Source: Ceratotherium simum simum (lineage: Eukaryota; Chordata; Mammalia; Perissodactyla; Rhinocerotidae). From it: a stretch of 64,000 bases of DNA. How positions within the stretch are numbered: position 1 is the stretch's first letter; each line of letters begins with the position of its first letter. The stretch lies in assembly GCF_000283155.1 (NCBI RefSeq), contig NW_004454179.1, forward strand, positions 7,005,557 to 7,069,556, read 5' to 3'. A program made the position numbers and the translations under genes. Shown piece after piece: positions 1 to 11,999 of the stretch. The notes under the pieces are model-generated. The model searched no databases, was not told where the DNA came from, and worked only from the letters and a program-made list of their open reading frames with translations.

Positions 1-733
1 ATTGTTTCACTTAGCAATATGCATTTAAGTTACCTCCATATCTTTTCATGACTTGATAGCTCATTTCTTTTAGCACTGAATAATATTCCATTGTCTGGAT
101 GTACCACAGTTTATTTATGCATTCACTCCCTGAAGGACATCTTGGTGGCTTCCAAGTTTTGGCAGTTATGAATAAAGCTGCTATAAATATCTGTGTGCAG
201 GTTTTTGTGTGGACATAAGTTTTCAGTTCATTTCAGTAAATACCAAATGCAATTGCTGGATCCCATGCTAAGAGTATGTTTAGTTTTGTAAGAAACTGCC
301 AAACTGTCTTCATTTCTGTCAGCGGTGAATGAGAGTTCCTATTGCTCCACATCCTTGTCAGCATTTGGTGTTCTCAGTGTTTTGGATTTTGGCCATTCTA
401 ATCAGCGTGTAGTGGTATCTCATTTTAATTTGTAATTCCCTAATAACATATGATATTGAACATGTTTTCATATGTATACTTGCCATCTGTATTTCTTCTT
501 TAGTGGGGTGTCTCTTCAGGTCTTTTGCCCATTTTTACATCTGGTTGTTCCTTTTCTTATTATTGAGTTTTAACAGTTCTTTGTATATTTTAGATAACAG
601 TCCTTGATCAGATATGTCTTTTGCAAATATTTTCTCCTGGTCTGTGACTTGTTCTCTCATTCTCTTGAGTGGTAGTTTCTTAAAGGTTAATTGCTGTGTG
701 AAATATTTTAAACAGTGGTATACATAGCTCACC
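1..733 (-). mobile_element. L1 LINE fragment (ORF2 C-terminal part), antisense
   Basis: The + strand reads as the reverse complement of an old mammalian L1 3' half, with signatures such as TAATATTCCATTGT and AATAAAGCTGCTATAAA. On the minus strand an open stretch near 535-732 resembles the region downstream of the L1 reverse transcriptase. It is interrupted by stops and non-functional. The fragment is cut by the window edge on the left. Confidence 0.85.
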
Positions 734-734
734 T

Positions 735-1076
735 ATGAAATAGTATAATATATATACTGAGTATAATATATAACATTTTAAATATTTAAATATGCTATGT
801 TATTAAATATATAATTTATCCCATTTGTAATAATTATAAAAAACAGGTATAATATAACATTTTAATTTCTTGGGGCTTTAATCCTTCTGTTTCTTGTCAG
901 TGCATTCTTTTGATAAATTGTTTTCTGTAAGTTTTATGGTGTTTTAATTGTGAGTGGATTCCTGGTTGACGTGGCTTGTTTTTTTCCAATAGAGATCTTG
1001 AGCTTCTTCAGTAACCTAGAGGACCGGTCTTATGTTCATTTTATAGTTAGGGGATTCCTAGATAATTCAGATAGTG
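735..1076. other. AT-rich spacer, no gene seen
   Basis: Positions 735-865 are almost pure A/T with repeated ATATAT and TATAATAT words, and the rest is ordinary non-coding sequence. It may be degraded L1 or unique intron. No ORF, RNA or splice-supported exon was recognised. Confidence 0.5.
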
Positions 1077-1395
1077 CAGTGGTTCTCAAAGTGTGATCCA
1101 GGAACTCCTGGGGGTCCAGGAGGTCAAAACTATTTTCATAATAATACTAAGATATTATTTGCCTTTTCACTCTTCATTCTCTTGTGGAATTTTCCAGAGG
1201 CTATGGGATATGATGATATCATCACTCTGATAGCTAATGGAATGTGAGTCTTTTATGTTCTTGGATTTAAAAAATTTAATTTCAAATACAGCAAATATCA
1301 GGAGGTATAACCACATAAACAAAAGTTCTTTAGCATCCTCAATAATTTGTAAGAGTATAAAGTGATCCTGGAACTAACATGTTTGAAAGCTACTG
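1077..1395 (+). mobile_element. hAT-Charlie-type DNA transposon relic
   Basis: It starts with CAGTGGTTCTCAAAGTGTG, the typical end of MER1/Charlie-group non-autonomous hAT elements. It then carries the conserved segment AGGTCAAAACTATTTTCATAAT. A second relic with the same segment lies at 3436. The right boundary is approximate. Confidence 0.65.
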
Positions 1396-1570
1396 AAGTA
1401 GTGTATATTTGGGTACCACACCTGTGCAAGGCACAAGCAAGGGATACAGTTTCTCTGGGCAGACTCCCTTATTTTTTCTCAACCTAGGAAGAGAAAAACT
1501 TCCTTTGCCAATCAGTAGATGGATTTTTTTCCCCGAGTCAGTCCTTTCTACACCTGAGGTGCAGTTTCTC

Positions 1571-1770
1571 TGGGATGGTGCTTCTCAAACATTAGTAAGC
1601 ATAAGTATCACCTGGAAAGCTTGTTAAAACTAAGATCCCTGAGCCTCATTCCCAGAGATTCTGATTCATTAGGTCTGGGTTGGGGTCCAAGAATTTATAT
1701 TTGTAGGGAACAAGTTACCAGATGATGTGGCAGGTTAATGGACCACGCTTTTGAGTAGCATTGCTCTAGG
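1571..1770 (+). mobile_element. MER5A-like hAT MITE
   Basis: The order of GCTTCTCAAACATTAGTA, ATCACCTGGAAAGCTTGTTA, GATTCTGATTCATTAGGTCT and a closing TTTGAGTAGCATTGCTCTA matches the MER5A layout of about 190 bp. It is a non-autonomous element with no coding content. Confidence 0.75.
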
Positions 1771-1870
1771 GTCTTAGCTTTTTTGCAAGTTTCAGTTTCA
1801 ACCTTCTTAAGGCCTCTCTTCTTTTGTCCCTGCATGAGTGTTAAAACCCAAGTTCCTAGGTTACCCATAC

Positions 1871-2078
1871 TACAGACATATGCCACATAATGTTTTGGTT
1901 ACCGACAGATGGCGGATACGATGGTGGTCCCATAGATTAGTACCATATGGCCTAGGTGTGTAGTAGGCTATCCCATCTAGGTTTGTGTAAGTACACTCTG
2001 ATGTTCACACGACGATGAAATCGTCTGACAGTGCGTTTCTCAGAACGTGTCCCAGTCATTAAGCGATGCATGACCGTA
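1871..2078 (-). mobile_element. TA-flanked MITE (Tc1/mariner-Tigger type), copy 1
   Basis: The element is about 208 bp, with ends related to TACAGTCATGC and a core with GTAGTAGGCTAT and GTTTGTGTAAGTACACTCT. It lies in reverse orientation relative to the copy at 10221. The window holds five copies of this family, at 1871, 10221, 16094, 19949 and 45086. The ends and TA target fit a mariner-superfamily MITE. I do not assign a Repbase name. Confidence 0.75.
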
Positions 2079-3435
2079 ATCATCCGTTCAGTGTATTATC
2101 AGCACATTCTCAGCTCTTTCAGATTCTCCTTCATTGCTAGCACTTTGAGGGCTTTCCTACCAACCTTTTGAGCTTAAGTATGCGTTGAGCGAGAGAGTGT
2201 GTGTGTATGTGTGTGAGATGAGTATATGTACCCCTTGTACAAATTTTACTCACTATATGGATAAAATATCCATATATTCTATTTAGATATTTATAATAAC
2301 AGGACTTTTAAGTTATCTTTACATTTTTCCCTGAATAGTTTGGTCCTATTTATAAACCTATCACTGAGCAACTGCAATTTTCCTATAAATATTTATAAAG
2401 CTTTTGGGGAAAATGTCCTTAAATACAACATTATTTTGGTTTGAATAGTTAATTTAAGGAAATGCAATGTTTTACAGTTATTTAGAATAGAACTTTTCAT
2501 TTGAATATCTGTATAGTTATATAAAGCTTTCAAAATTGGATTCAGTGTGTTTTGAGCTTAGTATATAACAGTAAATCTTTTTAAAATGACATTCTTAATA
2601 GTTTGTTGACTTGCCATTTGTTTCTTTCCTAGAATTAGAATGTTAAATGTTTCTTAAGCTATTTTAGTTGAGAATTTGGGTAGGTTAGGTTCTATGTTAA
2701 GTTGTAACATGGGATATTTTAAAATTTATTCTACATTTTTGTCAAAAGAAATGCCTTGTTCTAATATTTCTTGATATGATATGTACCCCTTAAGGATTTT
2801 AAAGACTTTGTCATATATCGTTCTAGTCCTTTATATTTACTGTTCTTGAACTACACACAGAATTTCAAGGATCAATTCTTCACTATATAGTTGGGATACT
2901 ATGTAGGACGTAGTACTCTTCCCAAAGACATCTAGCAGTTTTGGTGTTCTCTGTTAGCTATAACAACATACTTGTTAGTAATTGTGGATTCAGAGAAGAG
3001 TATACAGTGACTTCTAGTACTTACTGATTACTTAGAGTCAGTCGTATAAATAGAATTTGAGGTTTTTTTCCTTAAATGTATTAACTTGTACTTATTCACT
3101 CAAATGTACTAGTCTTTTCTGCACAGTCTGGAGAGGTTTTACTGGACTGTTGAGTCTTTTGTGCCATCTGAAATTCTCCATTCTGCGTCTCTTTCTGAGC
3201 ACTTGTAATAATTAGATTAAATGCTGAAGTATCCTGCTGCTTACACTTCTCTGGTCAAAAAGTACCCATTTCCTATCTTGAAACCAGTATTCTAGCCATA
3301 TAAATTTATATTCTTTTCCTCAGCACACAGAGAACTAAAGAAATGCTACAGTATTCTCAAAATAAAACTGTTAATTCCAACCATAATAAACAGGGCAAGA
3401 AAACTGACAAAGACGAATTGATTTGATTATTCAGC
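2079..3435. other. Non-coding stretch, no feature recognised
   Basis: AT-rich sequence with a short GT-rich run near 2195-2217. I see no splice-supported exon, RNA gene or clearly recognisable repeat. Confidence 0.5.
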
Positions 3436-3560
3436 TTCTCAAAGTGTGGTCTATGGACCCTCCTGGTAGTTCCTGAGACCCTTTCAGGGATCTGCAAGGT
3501 CAAAACTATTTTCATAATGATATTTCATATTTCATAAAGATAACTTCATAATGATAAAAC
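3436..3560 (+). mobile_element. hAT-type DNA transposon relic, second copy
   Basis: CTTCTCAAAGTGTGGTCTAT followed by CCTGAGACCCTTTCAGGGA and AGGTCAAAACTATTTTCATA matches the element at 1077. It is non-coding and 3' truncated or diverged. Confidence 0.65.
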
Positions 3561-3889
3561 TCTTGAGTACATGTCTTGTTAGTATTCTGTGTAATGAAAT
3601 GGGAAGTATATATAAAACACTTCTGTGATTGTTTGAGTTGTGAGCTTAAACTAGGTACTTATTTCATGGAACACCATTTTACTTGGATGAATATCTGACA
3701 AACTCTGGTTATTCAGACTTCAGTAATTGACAGACATCTTCTGAAAAATGAATGAAGTGAGCTTGTCACATCAAGGGAAAGAAATAACAGTATTTGTTGC
3801 CAATCATAACATTCCAGCTTTTAGAATATTGGAAAATATATTATTCACCCTTGTGAGTGTGACAACTTCCCTTAAAAAACCTGCCTGAT

Positions 3890-4124
3890 CCGGCCGGCCC
3901 GGTGGCGCAAGTGGTTAAGTGCGCGCTCCCCGCTGCGGCGGCCCGGGTCTCGCTGGTTCGGATCCCAGGCACACACCGACGCGCTGCTTGTGAAGCCATG
4001 CTGTGGCGGCGTCCCATATAAAGTGGAGGAAGATGGGCATGGATGTTAGCCCAGGGCCAGTCTTCCTCAGCAAAAAGAGGGGGATTGGCAGATGTTAGCA
4101 CAGGGCCAGTCTTCCTCACAAAAA
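3890..4124 (+). mobile_element. ERE SINE (type I body)
   Basis: The tRNA-like head (GGCCGGCCCGGTGGCGCAAG, box B near GGTTCGGATCC) is followed by the body GTCCCATATAAAGTGGAGG, two GTTAGC-type tail units and poly-A. The target-site duplication AAAAAACCTGCCTGAT lies at 3874-3889 and again at about 4125-4141. This is a well-preserved retroposed SINE with no coding capacity. Short ORFs across it are incidental. Confidence 0.93.
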
Positions 4125-4363
4125 AAAAAAACCTGCCTGATGAGATTGGTGGTGATATTAACAAATGTGGTTTTTTGGGTGGGAAATTGTACAATGAAAT
4201 ATGTCAACATTTAGAAGATGCACATAACTCAGTGAACTAATAATTTCAAAATGGCCAGTACCTAATGTTACAAATCAAGCGTTGCTCAAGGATCCTTTCC
4301 AAGTGCAAAATAGACCTGTGGATTTTTTTGTAGCAAAAATTTTATTTTTAAATTAACATATAG

Positions 4364-4667
4364 GGCCCGCCCCGTGGCTTAGCGGGTAAGTGCACGCGCT
4401 CCGCTACTGGCGGCCCGGGTTCAGGTCCCGGGCGTGCACCGACGTACCGCTTCTCCGGACATGCTGAGACCGCGTCCTACATACAGCAACTAGAAGGATG
4501 TGCAACTATGACATACAGCTATCTACTGGGGCTTTGGGGAAGAAGAAAAAAAAAAAAAAAGGATTGGCAATAGATGTTAGCTCAGACCCGGTCTTCCTCA
4601 GCAAAAAGAGGAGGATTAGCATGGATGTTAGCTCAGGGCTGATCTTCTTCACAAAAAAAAAAAAAAA
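4364..4667 (+). mobile_element. ERE SINE (type II long body)
   Basis: The head CCCCGTGGCTTAGCGGGTAA and body ACATACAGCAACTAGAAGGA and TATCTACTGGGGCTTTGGGG are followed by an internal A-run at about 4542-4560, then by the type I tail with two GTTAGCTCAG units and a terminal poly-A. The duplication AAATTAACATATA flanks it (4350-4362 and 4668-4680). Confidence 0.93.
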
Positions 4668-5125
4668 AAATTAACATATAGAAAAATTGACCATTTTTGT
4701 ACAGTTCTAGGAATTTTACTACATGTAATAAATTTGTGTACCCACTACCACAATCAAGATACAGAATAGTTCCATCACCCCAAACAACTCCATTGGCTCT
4801 CCTCTTACAATCTCTCCTCCGCAAACCTCTGGCAACCTCTGATCTGTTCTTCATCCTTATAGTTTTGTCTTTTTGAGAATGTCATTTAAATGGAATCATA
4901 TAGAATTAAGCCATTTGAGGCTGGCTTCATTCACTCAGCATAAGGCCTTTGAGTCATCCAGGTTGCATCTATCAATATTCATTTCTTTTTTAAAAATTAA
5001 AATTCACCATTTTAATGTCTATAATTCAGTAGCTTTTAGTACATTCACAGTGTTGCAGAACCATCACCACTATCAAATTTTATAGCATTTTCATTACCTT
5101 AAAAAGATATCCCGTACCCATTACA

Positions 5126-5530
5126 CAGCCAGCCTGGTGGTCTAGTGGTTAATATTTAGTGCTCTCACTGCCATGGCTCAAGTTCATTTCCTGGTCAGGG
5201 AACACACCATCTCTCTGCCGGTTGTCGTACTGTGGCAGCTGGGTGTTGCTATGATGCTAAAAGCTATGCCACTGGTATTTCAAATACCAGCAGGGTCATT
5301 TATGGTGGCCAGGTTTCAGCAGAGCTTCCACACTAAGACAGACCAGGAGGAAGGACCTAGCCACCCACTTCTGAAAAAATTGGCCATGAAAACTATATGA
5401 ATAGCAGCAGAGCATTATCTCATATAGTGATCCAAAAGGTGAGAGCATGGCACAAAAAGACCCCGCGGAGTTCTGCTCTACTCTACACAGGGTCCCTAGG
5501 AGTCGGAGTCGACGGCATTAACAACAAACT
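5126..5530 (+). mobile_element. tRNA-Glu-derived composite SINE, about 405 bp
   Basis: The first 75 bp resemble tRNA-Glu (CCTGGTGGTCTAGTGGTTAA, then GCTCTCACTGCC and CTGGTCAGGGAA). A long unrelated body follows, containing AAAGCTATGCCACTGGTATT and CCAGGTTTCAGCAGAGCTTC. It ends AGGAGTCGGAGTCGACGGCA followed by TTAACAACAA. The short duplication CATTACA flanks it at 5119-5125 and 5531-5537, inside L1 3' sequence. It is clearly distinct from the ERE family. I do not recall its accepted name. Confidence 0.75.
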
Positions 5531-5732
5531 CATTACATAGTCACTCCCTATTTCCCCTCTCCCATCCCCTGGCAACCACTAATATCTTTTCTGTGTCTAT
5601 GGATTTGCCTCTTCTGGACATTTCATATAAACAGTCGTATAGTATGTGGCCTTTTGTGTCTGACTTGTTTCATTTAATGTAATATTTTTTAGATTCATCC
5701 ATGTTACATTACACATCAGAATTTCATTCCTG

Positions 5733-6098
5733 TATTAGTCAGCTCAGACTACCATAACAAAATGTTGGAATGCTTAAACAAGAGGTAATTTATTTTCTCT
5801 CAGTTCTGGAGGCTTGGAAGCCTCAGATCAAGGTCCAGCATGGTCGGTTTCTGGTGAGTACTCTTTTCCTGGCTTGTAGATGCCCACTTTCTCACTGTGT
5901 CCTCACATGACCTTTCCTCTGTGCTGGAATGCAGGGGTGGAAGCACTCTCTGGTGTCTCTTCTTATAAGGACACTAATCCTATCGGATAAGCCTCCCCCA
6001 CTTATAACTTCATTTAACCTTAATTAAAATACAGTTACATTGGAGGTTAGGGCTTCAACATATGGATTGGGGTGGGGGCACAAACAGTCCAAAATAAT
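5733..6098 (-). mobile_element. MLT1-like LTR (ERVL-MaLR), antisense
   Basis: The + strand begins TGTATTAGTCAGCTCAGACT and includes CTCAGTTCTGGAGGCTTGGA, TTATAAGGACACTAATCCTA and GGTTAGGGCTTCAACATATG. This is the reverse complement of the MLT1 LTR layout. It is a solo LTR with no internal retroviral genes nearby. Confidence 0.8.
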
Positions 6099-8865
6099 TA
6101 CTTTTTATGGCTGAATATTATTCCATTGTATGTTGATACCGCATTTTGTTTTTCATCAGTTAATGGACATTTGAGTGTTTCTACTTTTTGGCTATTATGA
6201 ATAATGCCGTTATGAACATTCATGTACAAGTGTTTGTTTGAATGAACACCCATATTCATTTCTCTTAGGTGTATACTTGAGTAGAATTGCTGGGTCACAT
6301 GGTAATTCTATGTTTAACTTTTTGAGGAACCACTAAACTGTTTTCCACAGCATCTGCACCATTTTGCATTCCCATCAGCAATGTGTGGGATGCTAATTTC
6401 TCTGCATCCTCCTCAACACTTATTTTCCTTGTTGTTTTTTTAATAGCCATCCTAGTGGGTATGAAGTGGTAGCTCCTGGTTTTGATTTGCATTTCTGTAG
6501 TGACTGATGATATGGAGCATCTTTTCATGTGCTTGTTGGCCATTTGTAAATCTTCTGTAGAGAAATGTGAAAGTCCTTTGCCCATTTTTTAATTGGGTTA
6601 TCTGTTTTTTTGTTGATGTGTAAGAGTTCTTTATGTATTCTGGATACTAGACTCTTATCAGGTATATGATTTGCAAAAATTGTCCCCTATTTTGTGACTT
6701 TTTTCTCTTTCTTCATAATATTCTTTGATTCATAGAAGTTTTTAATTTTTATGAAGTTTAATATTTTTAAATTTTTAATTTTTTTGCTTATGCTTTTGGT
6801 GTCATATTTAAGAATCCATTGCTACGTCCAAAGTCACGAAGATTTACCCGTATGTTTTTCTTTAAGAGTTTTATAGTTTTCTCTCTTATATTTAGGTCTT
6901 TGATACATTTTAAGTTAACTTTTATGTATGGTGTGAGGTAAGAATCCAACTTTGTTCTTTTGCATGTGGTTATTCAGTAGCCCAGCATCATTTGTTGAAA
7001 AGGCAGTTCTTCCCCCACTGAATAGTCTTGACATCCTTGTCGAAAATCCATTGACCATTGATGTATGGATTTATTTCTGGACTCTCATTTCTGTTCCGTT
7101 GGTCTGTATGTCTGTCCTTGTGCCAGCAGCACCCTGTTTTGATTACCATGGCTTTGTAATAATTTTTGAAATTGGGTTGTGTGAATCCTCCGACTTTGTT
7201 CTTCTTTTTGTTCAACTTTCTTCGAAACAAGATTGTTTTGGCTATTTGGACTGCCTTGCAGTTCCCTATGAATTTTAGGATCAGCCTGTCAATTTCTGCA
7301 AAAAAGGTAGTTGGAATTTTGATACGGGTTGCCTTGAATTTGTAGATCAATTTAGGGAGTATTGCCATCTTAACAATATTAAGTCTTCTGATCTAGGAAC
7401 CTGGAATGTCTTTCCCTTCCCTTATTTAAGTCTGTTAAATTTTTTTTCAACATTATTTTGCAGTTTTCAGGGTGCACTTCTTCTACCTCCTTGGTTAAAT
7501 TTATTTCTAAGTATTTTATGCTTTTTGATACTATTATAAATGGAATTGTTTCCTTAATTTCAGATTGTTCATTGCTAGTGTATAAAAATACAACTGATTT
7601 TTGTATGTTATTCTTGTATTCTTACAATCTTGCTGAGCTTATGTATTAGATTTAATAGTTTTTCTGTAGATTTCTTTAGGATTTTTCTATATATAAGATC
7701 ATGATATCTGCGAAAGGAGGTGGTTTTACTTCTTCCTTTCCAATTTGGATGCGTTTTATTTCTTTTTCTCTTACCTAATTGCCCTGGCTAGAACTTCCAG
7801 ACAATGTTGAAAGAAGTGGCAAGAGTGAACATCCTTGTCTTTTTCCTCATGTTAGTGGGAAGCTTTCAGTCTTTCATCGAGTGTGTTCAATTATGAGGTT
7901 TTCATAGATGCCCTTTATCAGGTTGTGAAAGCTCCTTTCTGTTCCTAGATTGTTGAGTGTTTTTGTCATGAAACGGTGTTGGAATTTCTCAAATGCTCTT
8001 TCTGTGTCAATTGAGATGATCATGTTATTTTTTTCCCTTTCGTTGTATTAATATGGTGATTGATTTTTTTTCCAATTGAGTGATTTTTGTATGTTGAACC
8101 ACCCATGCATTCCTAGGGTAAATCCCTGATGTATAGTCCTCTTAATATGCTGCTGCATTTGGCTTGTTAATGTTTTTTTTGAGGATTCTTGCATCTGTAT
8201 TCATGAGGGATATTAGCCTGTAGTTTTCTTATAATGTCTTCGTCTGTCTTTGGTATCAGGATAGTACCAGTCTCATGGAGTGAGTTAGGAAGTATTCATT
8301 CCTCTTCTATTTTTTGGAAAAGTTTGAGAAGAATTGATGTTATTTCTTCTTGAAATATTTGGTAGAATTCATCAGTGAAGCCATATAGCCCTTGGCTTTT
8401 CTTTGTCAGAAGTTATTTTTATTATTGTTTTAATCTCTTTACTTGTTATAGGTCTATCAGATTTTTTATTTCTTGTTGAGTCAGTTTTAGTAGTTTGTTT
8501 CTAGGAATTTGTCCATTTCATCTACGTTATCTATTTGTTGGCATACACTTGTTCATAGTATTCTTTTGTAATTCTTTTTATTTCTGTAGTCAGTAGTGAT
8601 GTCCCCACTTTCATTCCTGATTTTAGTAAATTGAGTCTTCTCTCTCTTACTTCTTGGTCAATCTTGCTAAAGGTTTGTCAATATTGTTAATCTTTTCAAA
8701 GAAGATTTGGTTTCACTGATTTTCTCTCTTTTTCTAATCTCTCTCTTTTTTAAATCTCTGCCCTAATCTTTATTATTTCCTTCCTTGTGCTTGCTTTACA
8801 TTTAGTTTCTTCTTTTTCTCATTTCCCTTAAGGTGGAAGGTTAGGTTATTGATTTGTAATATTCT

Positions 8866-9120
8866 GTTTTTTTGTGTGTGTGTGTGAGGCAGACCAGCCC
8901 TGAGCTAACATCTGATGCCAATCCTCCTCTTTTTTTGCCGAGGAAGACTGGCCCTGGGCTGACATCTGTGCCCCTCTTCCTCCACTTTCCATGGGACGCT
9001 GCCACAGCGTGGCTTAAGAAGCGGTGCATTGGTGCGTGCCCAGGATCTGAACCTGTGAACCCCAGGCCACCGCAGTGGAGCGTGCGCACTTAACTGCTTG
9101 CGCCACCGGGCCGGCCCCCC
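8866..9120 (-). mobile_element. ERE SINE (type I), reverse
   Basis: On the + strand it runs from a (GT)n/T-rich start through GCCCTGAGCTAACATCTGAT and the head complement CGCCACCGGGCCGGCC. The target duplication TGTAATATTCT lies at 8855-8865 and 9121-9131 inside the antisense L1. Confidence 0.93.
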
Positions 9121-9298
9121 TGTAATATTCTTTTTTAATGTAGATGTTTACAGCTATAAATTTCTCTCTGAGCACTGCTTTTGCTGCATCCCATACGTTT
9201 TTGTATGTTGTGTTTTTTTTTTTTCATTCTTCTCAAAGTATTTTCTAATTTTCATTGTGATTACTTCTTTGACTCATTGATTAAGAACATGTTGTTTA

Positions 9299-9497
9299 GG
9301 GGCTGGTCCAGTGGCATAGTGGTTAAGTTCGCACACCCCGCTTCAGCAGCCTAGGGTTCGCAGGTTTGGGTCCTGGGCACAGACCTACACACCGCTTATC
9401 AAAGCCATGCCGTGACAGGTGTCCCACATATAAAAAAAAGTAGAGGAAGATGGGCGTGGATATAAGCCCAGGGCTAATCTTCCTCACCAAAAAAAAA
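9299..9497 (+). mobile_element. ERE SINE (type I, shortened tail)
   Basis: The head GGGCTGGTCCAGTGGCATAG and the body with GTCCCACATATAAAAAAAAG carry only one tail unit before poly-A. The duplication AAGAACATGTTGTTTA (9283-9298) recurs with two changes at 9498-9513. Confidence 0.92.
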
Positions 9498-10220
9498 AAG
9501 AATGTGTTGTTTAATTTCCATATATTTGAGAATTTTTCAGTTTTCCTGTTATTGATTCTAATTTCATTACATTATTGGTGAAGAAAATACTTGTATGATT
9601 TACAAGTTTTTAAATTTATTGAGACGTTTTTTGTGGCCTAACATATGGTCTACCCTGGAGAATGTTCCATGTGCTCTTGAGAAGAATATATATTCTGCTC
9701 TTTTTGGGCAGAGTTTTCTATTAGTCTGTTAGGTCTAGTTGATTTATGGTGGTGTTCAAGTCTTCTGTGTCCTGTTTATCTTTTATCTAGTTGTTTCATT
9801 CGTTATTGAAAGTGGCATAGTGAAGTCTACAACTATTATTTTTGAGCTATTTCTTCCTTCACGTCTGTCGTTTTTTGCTTCATATATTTTGAGGCTCTGT
9901 TATGTACATATATATTTTTAATTATTAAATCTTCTTGATAGATTGCCTCTTTTGTTTTATAATGTCCTTTTTGTCTATTGTAACAAGTTTTATCTTAACA
10001 TATATTTTGTCTGGTATTAGTATATCTACTCCATTTCACTTCCAGTTGCTATTTTCATGAACTGTCTTTTTCTTTTCTTTCACTTTCAACCTCTTTGTGT
10101 TTTTGGGTCTAAAGCAAGTCTCTTGTAGACAGCATATAGTTGGATCATGTGTTTTTTTTTTAATCTGTTCTGCCCATCTCTCTCTCTTAATTGGAGAGTT
10201 TAATCCATTTACATTTAATG

Positions 10221-10424
10221 TACAGTCATGCATCACTTAACGACAGACACATGTTCTGAGAAATGCATCATTAGATGATTTCATCATTGTGCAAACATAA
10301 TAGGGTGTACTTACACCCTATGGATGGAATAGTGTACTACATACCTAGTCTATATGGTACTGATCTTATGGGACCACTGTTGTATATGCGGTCCATTGTT
10401 GACCAAAACATCATTATGCAGCGT
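10221..10424 (+). mobile_element. TA-flanked MITE, copy 2, inside L1
   Basis: It starts TACAGTCATGCATCACTTAA and ends near CATTATGCAGCG before L1 sequence resumes. It separates the L1 endonuclease N-terminus from upstream L1 sequence. The last few bases of its right inverted repeat are missing compared with copies 4 and 5. Confidence 0.8.
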
Positions 10425-10944
10425 AATTACTGATGAAGACGGATGTGCCTTTTGCTATTTGTTTTCTACTCGTCTTATGTCAATTTAGAAGTCCTCTCTT
10501 ACTGCCATCTTTTGTGTTATGTAAATATTTTCTGATGTACCATTATGATTCCCTTCTCATTTCTTTTACTATACAATTTTTAGTTTTTTTTTTAGTGTTT
10601 TCCCTTGGGATATGTAATTAACATCTTTATTGCATTCATTTCAAATTAATAAAACTTAGTTTCAATAGTATACAAAATACTTTGCTCCAATAAAGCTCTG
10701 TCCCCCTGCTTTATGTTGTTGTCACAAATCACATCTTTATGCATTACATGCCAGTCAACGTAGATTTATAATTATTGTTGTATGTAGTTGTCTGTTATAA
10801 TATATAGGAAAAAAAGGAGTTAGAAACCAAAATATAACCTCCCTCCCTTCTTTTCTTTCTCAAATACTTTATAATAGAGTGCTTCTATCATGCTTTCAGA
10901 CATTATTCTAAACAGTTCCCAAATATTTTTTTAATTATCTTAAT

Positions 10945-11103
10945 TTTTTGAGATCAAGACAATTTTATAGCCAAGGAAGGTGAAGGGTAAAGAAGACAAA
11001 TAACTTGCCCGAGGCCATAGAACTATTAAAAGGCAAAGTCAGAAATTTGAACCCAGGTAATCTGGCTCCAGAATCCAAGCCCTTACTCACTAGTCTCTTA
11101 CTT
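10945..11103 (-). mobile_element. MIR SINE fragment, antisense
   Basis: The + strand reads AACTTGCCCGAGGCCATAGA, then TTTGAACCCAGGTAATCTGG, the reverse complement of the MIR core and tRNA-like part. It is an ancient mammalian-wide SINE. Confidence 0.7.
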
Positions 11104-11199
11104 TCTAGAATACTAGTGTTCCTTAAATTACATTACAACATTGAGTGTAAAATTCAGTTGGATACATAAAATGTATTCGTGTCGAAAATTCAGGACAGA

Positions 11200-11530
11200 T
11201 AAAGTGAAAGATACTGAGAGTCAATTGGGAGGAAAGATAACAGTGGGAAGGGACTTTTGATCTGTGGCCTTGAAGACCAAGCATGATCAAGACTATTGAG
11301 ATTTGAGAGAAGAACACTTTAGGCAGAAGGAACATGGTGTGAAAAAGGGATCAAGACAAGCAAAAGCAAGTTATGTTTAAGAAACAGGATAGTTTGTGCT
11401 TGAAGGAAATCAGAGGAGAAGAGTGTTGAAAAGGTTTGCTTTTGGAAAGATTTAAAAGCCAGACTTCATAGTTTGGATTTTATTCTGTTGGTAATCATTG
11501 AACGTTTTTGAGCAGAGGAAAACTATTAAG
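11200..11530 (-). mobile_element. L2 LINE fragment, antisense
   Basis: Contains AGTTTGGATTTTATTCTGTT and AAGAACACTTTAGGCAGAAG, the reverse complement of the L2 3' ORF region. It is strongly diverged and the limits are approximate. Confidence 0.6.
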
Positions 11531-11834
11531 AATTTATGTTATGTGTAAATATGTATATAAGTCTGAAGGCTAACTTAAACTTTGGTGTAATTTAAAATTT
11601 TCTAAAACATGCTGAAGCTTATTCCAGTGGGGGCTGGAGTGAAGTTTGGTCTTTTGTAGTGCCGTATATTAAGGTATATATTTATAATTGGAGGTGTATC
11701 ATAAACTAATGATTTGTAAAATATGCAAATTAGATATATTTAAAGAAATGTGTTTGACTATATCAAAAGGGATGTGCTTTCTTTCAAAATCATCTCTTGT
11801 GTGTGGGGGGGGTATTATATGCATTTATTTTAAT

Positions 11835-11985
11835 TACATGCTATATACAATAGTTCATATCAGGTAGTATTTTTTGAGTGCTTGCCACCAAGTTGCTTGC
11901 CAGATGCTGGAAATATAACCATGAATAAGACCTGGTCATATTTTCAGTCTCTTTTTCTTCCTAATTGGTGAACATTGGGGTGCTT
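11835..11985 (-). mobile_element. L2 LINE 3' end, antisense
   Basis: GGTAGTATTTTTTGAGTGCT followed by GATGCTGGAAATATAACCAT matches the complement of the L2 3' terminus. Confidence 0.55.
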
Positions 11986-11999
11986 CGGTATTCATTCCT

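Larger units (their letters stand above)
4681..10830 (-). mobile_element. Long antisense L1 LINE carrying nested insertions
   Basis: Read on the minus strand this is an old L1. A degraded 5' portion lies at about 10425-10830. The N-terminus of the ORF2 endonuclease lies near 10236-10036 (NVNGLNSPIKR-like, then CCLQET). Reverse-transcriptase and downstream regions span about 9700-6300; the block 7368-6988 gives LILKF, KNKVGGF and YYKA motifs typical of L1 ORF2. The 3' UTR-like end lies at about 5730-4681. Stops and frameshifts throughout make it dead. It is interrupted by a tRNA-Glu-type SINE (5126), an MLT1-like LTR (5733), two EREs (8866, 9299) and a MITE (10221). The older ends are approximate, and more than one L1 may be joined here. 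Confidence 0.85.

Noticed and set aside
3841..4194. 117-codon minus-strand ORF
   Set aside because: It runs through an ERE SINE. GC-rich SINE heads generate spurious ORFs here and at 8841, 39164, 50770 and 60329.
5126..5200. A functional tRNA-Glu gene
   Set aside because: The sequence is only tRNA-like, with several changes, and continues without a terminator into a SINE body inside a target duplication.
6988..7368. 126-codon minus-strand ORF
   Set aside because: It reads as a piece of L1 ORF2 inside the antisense L1 (ILKF, KNKVGGF and YYKA motifs). It is a repeat remnant and not a host gene.
10036..10236. Minus-strand ORF with endonuclease-like start
   Set aside because: It is a decayed L1 ORF2 endonuclease N-terminus, cut by a MITE and stops.
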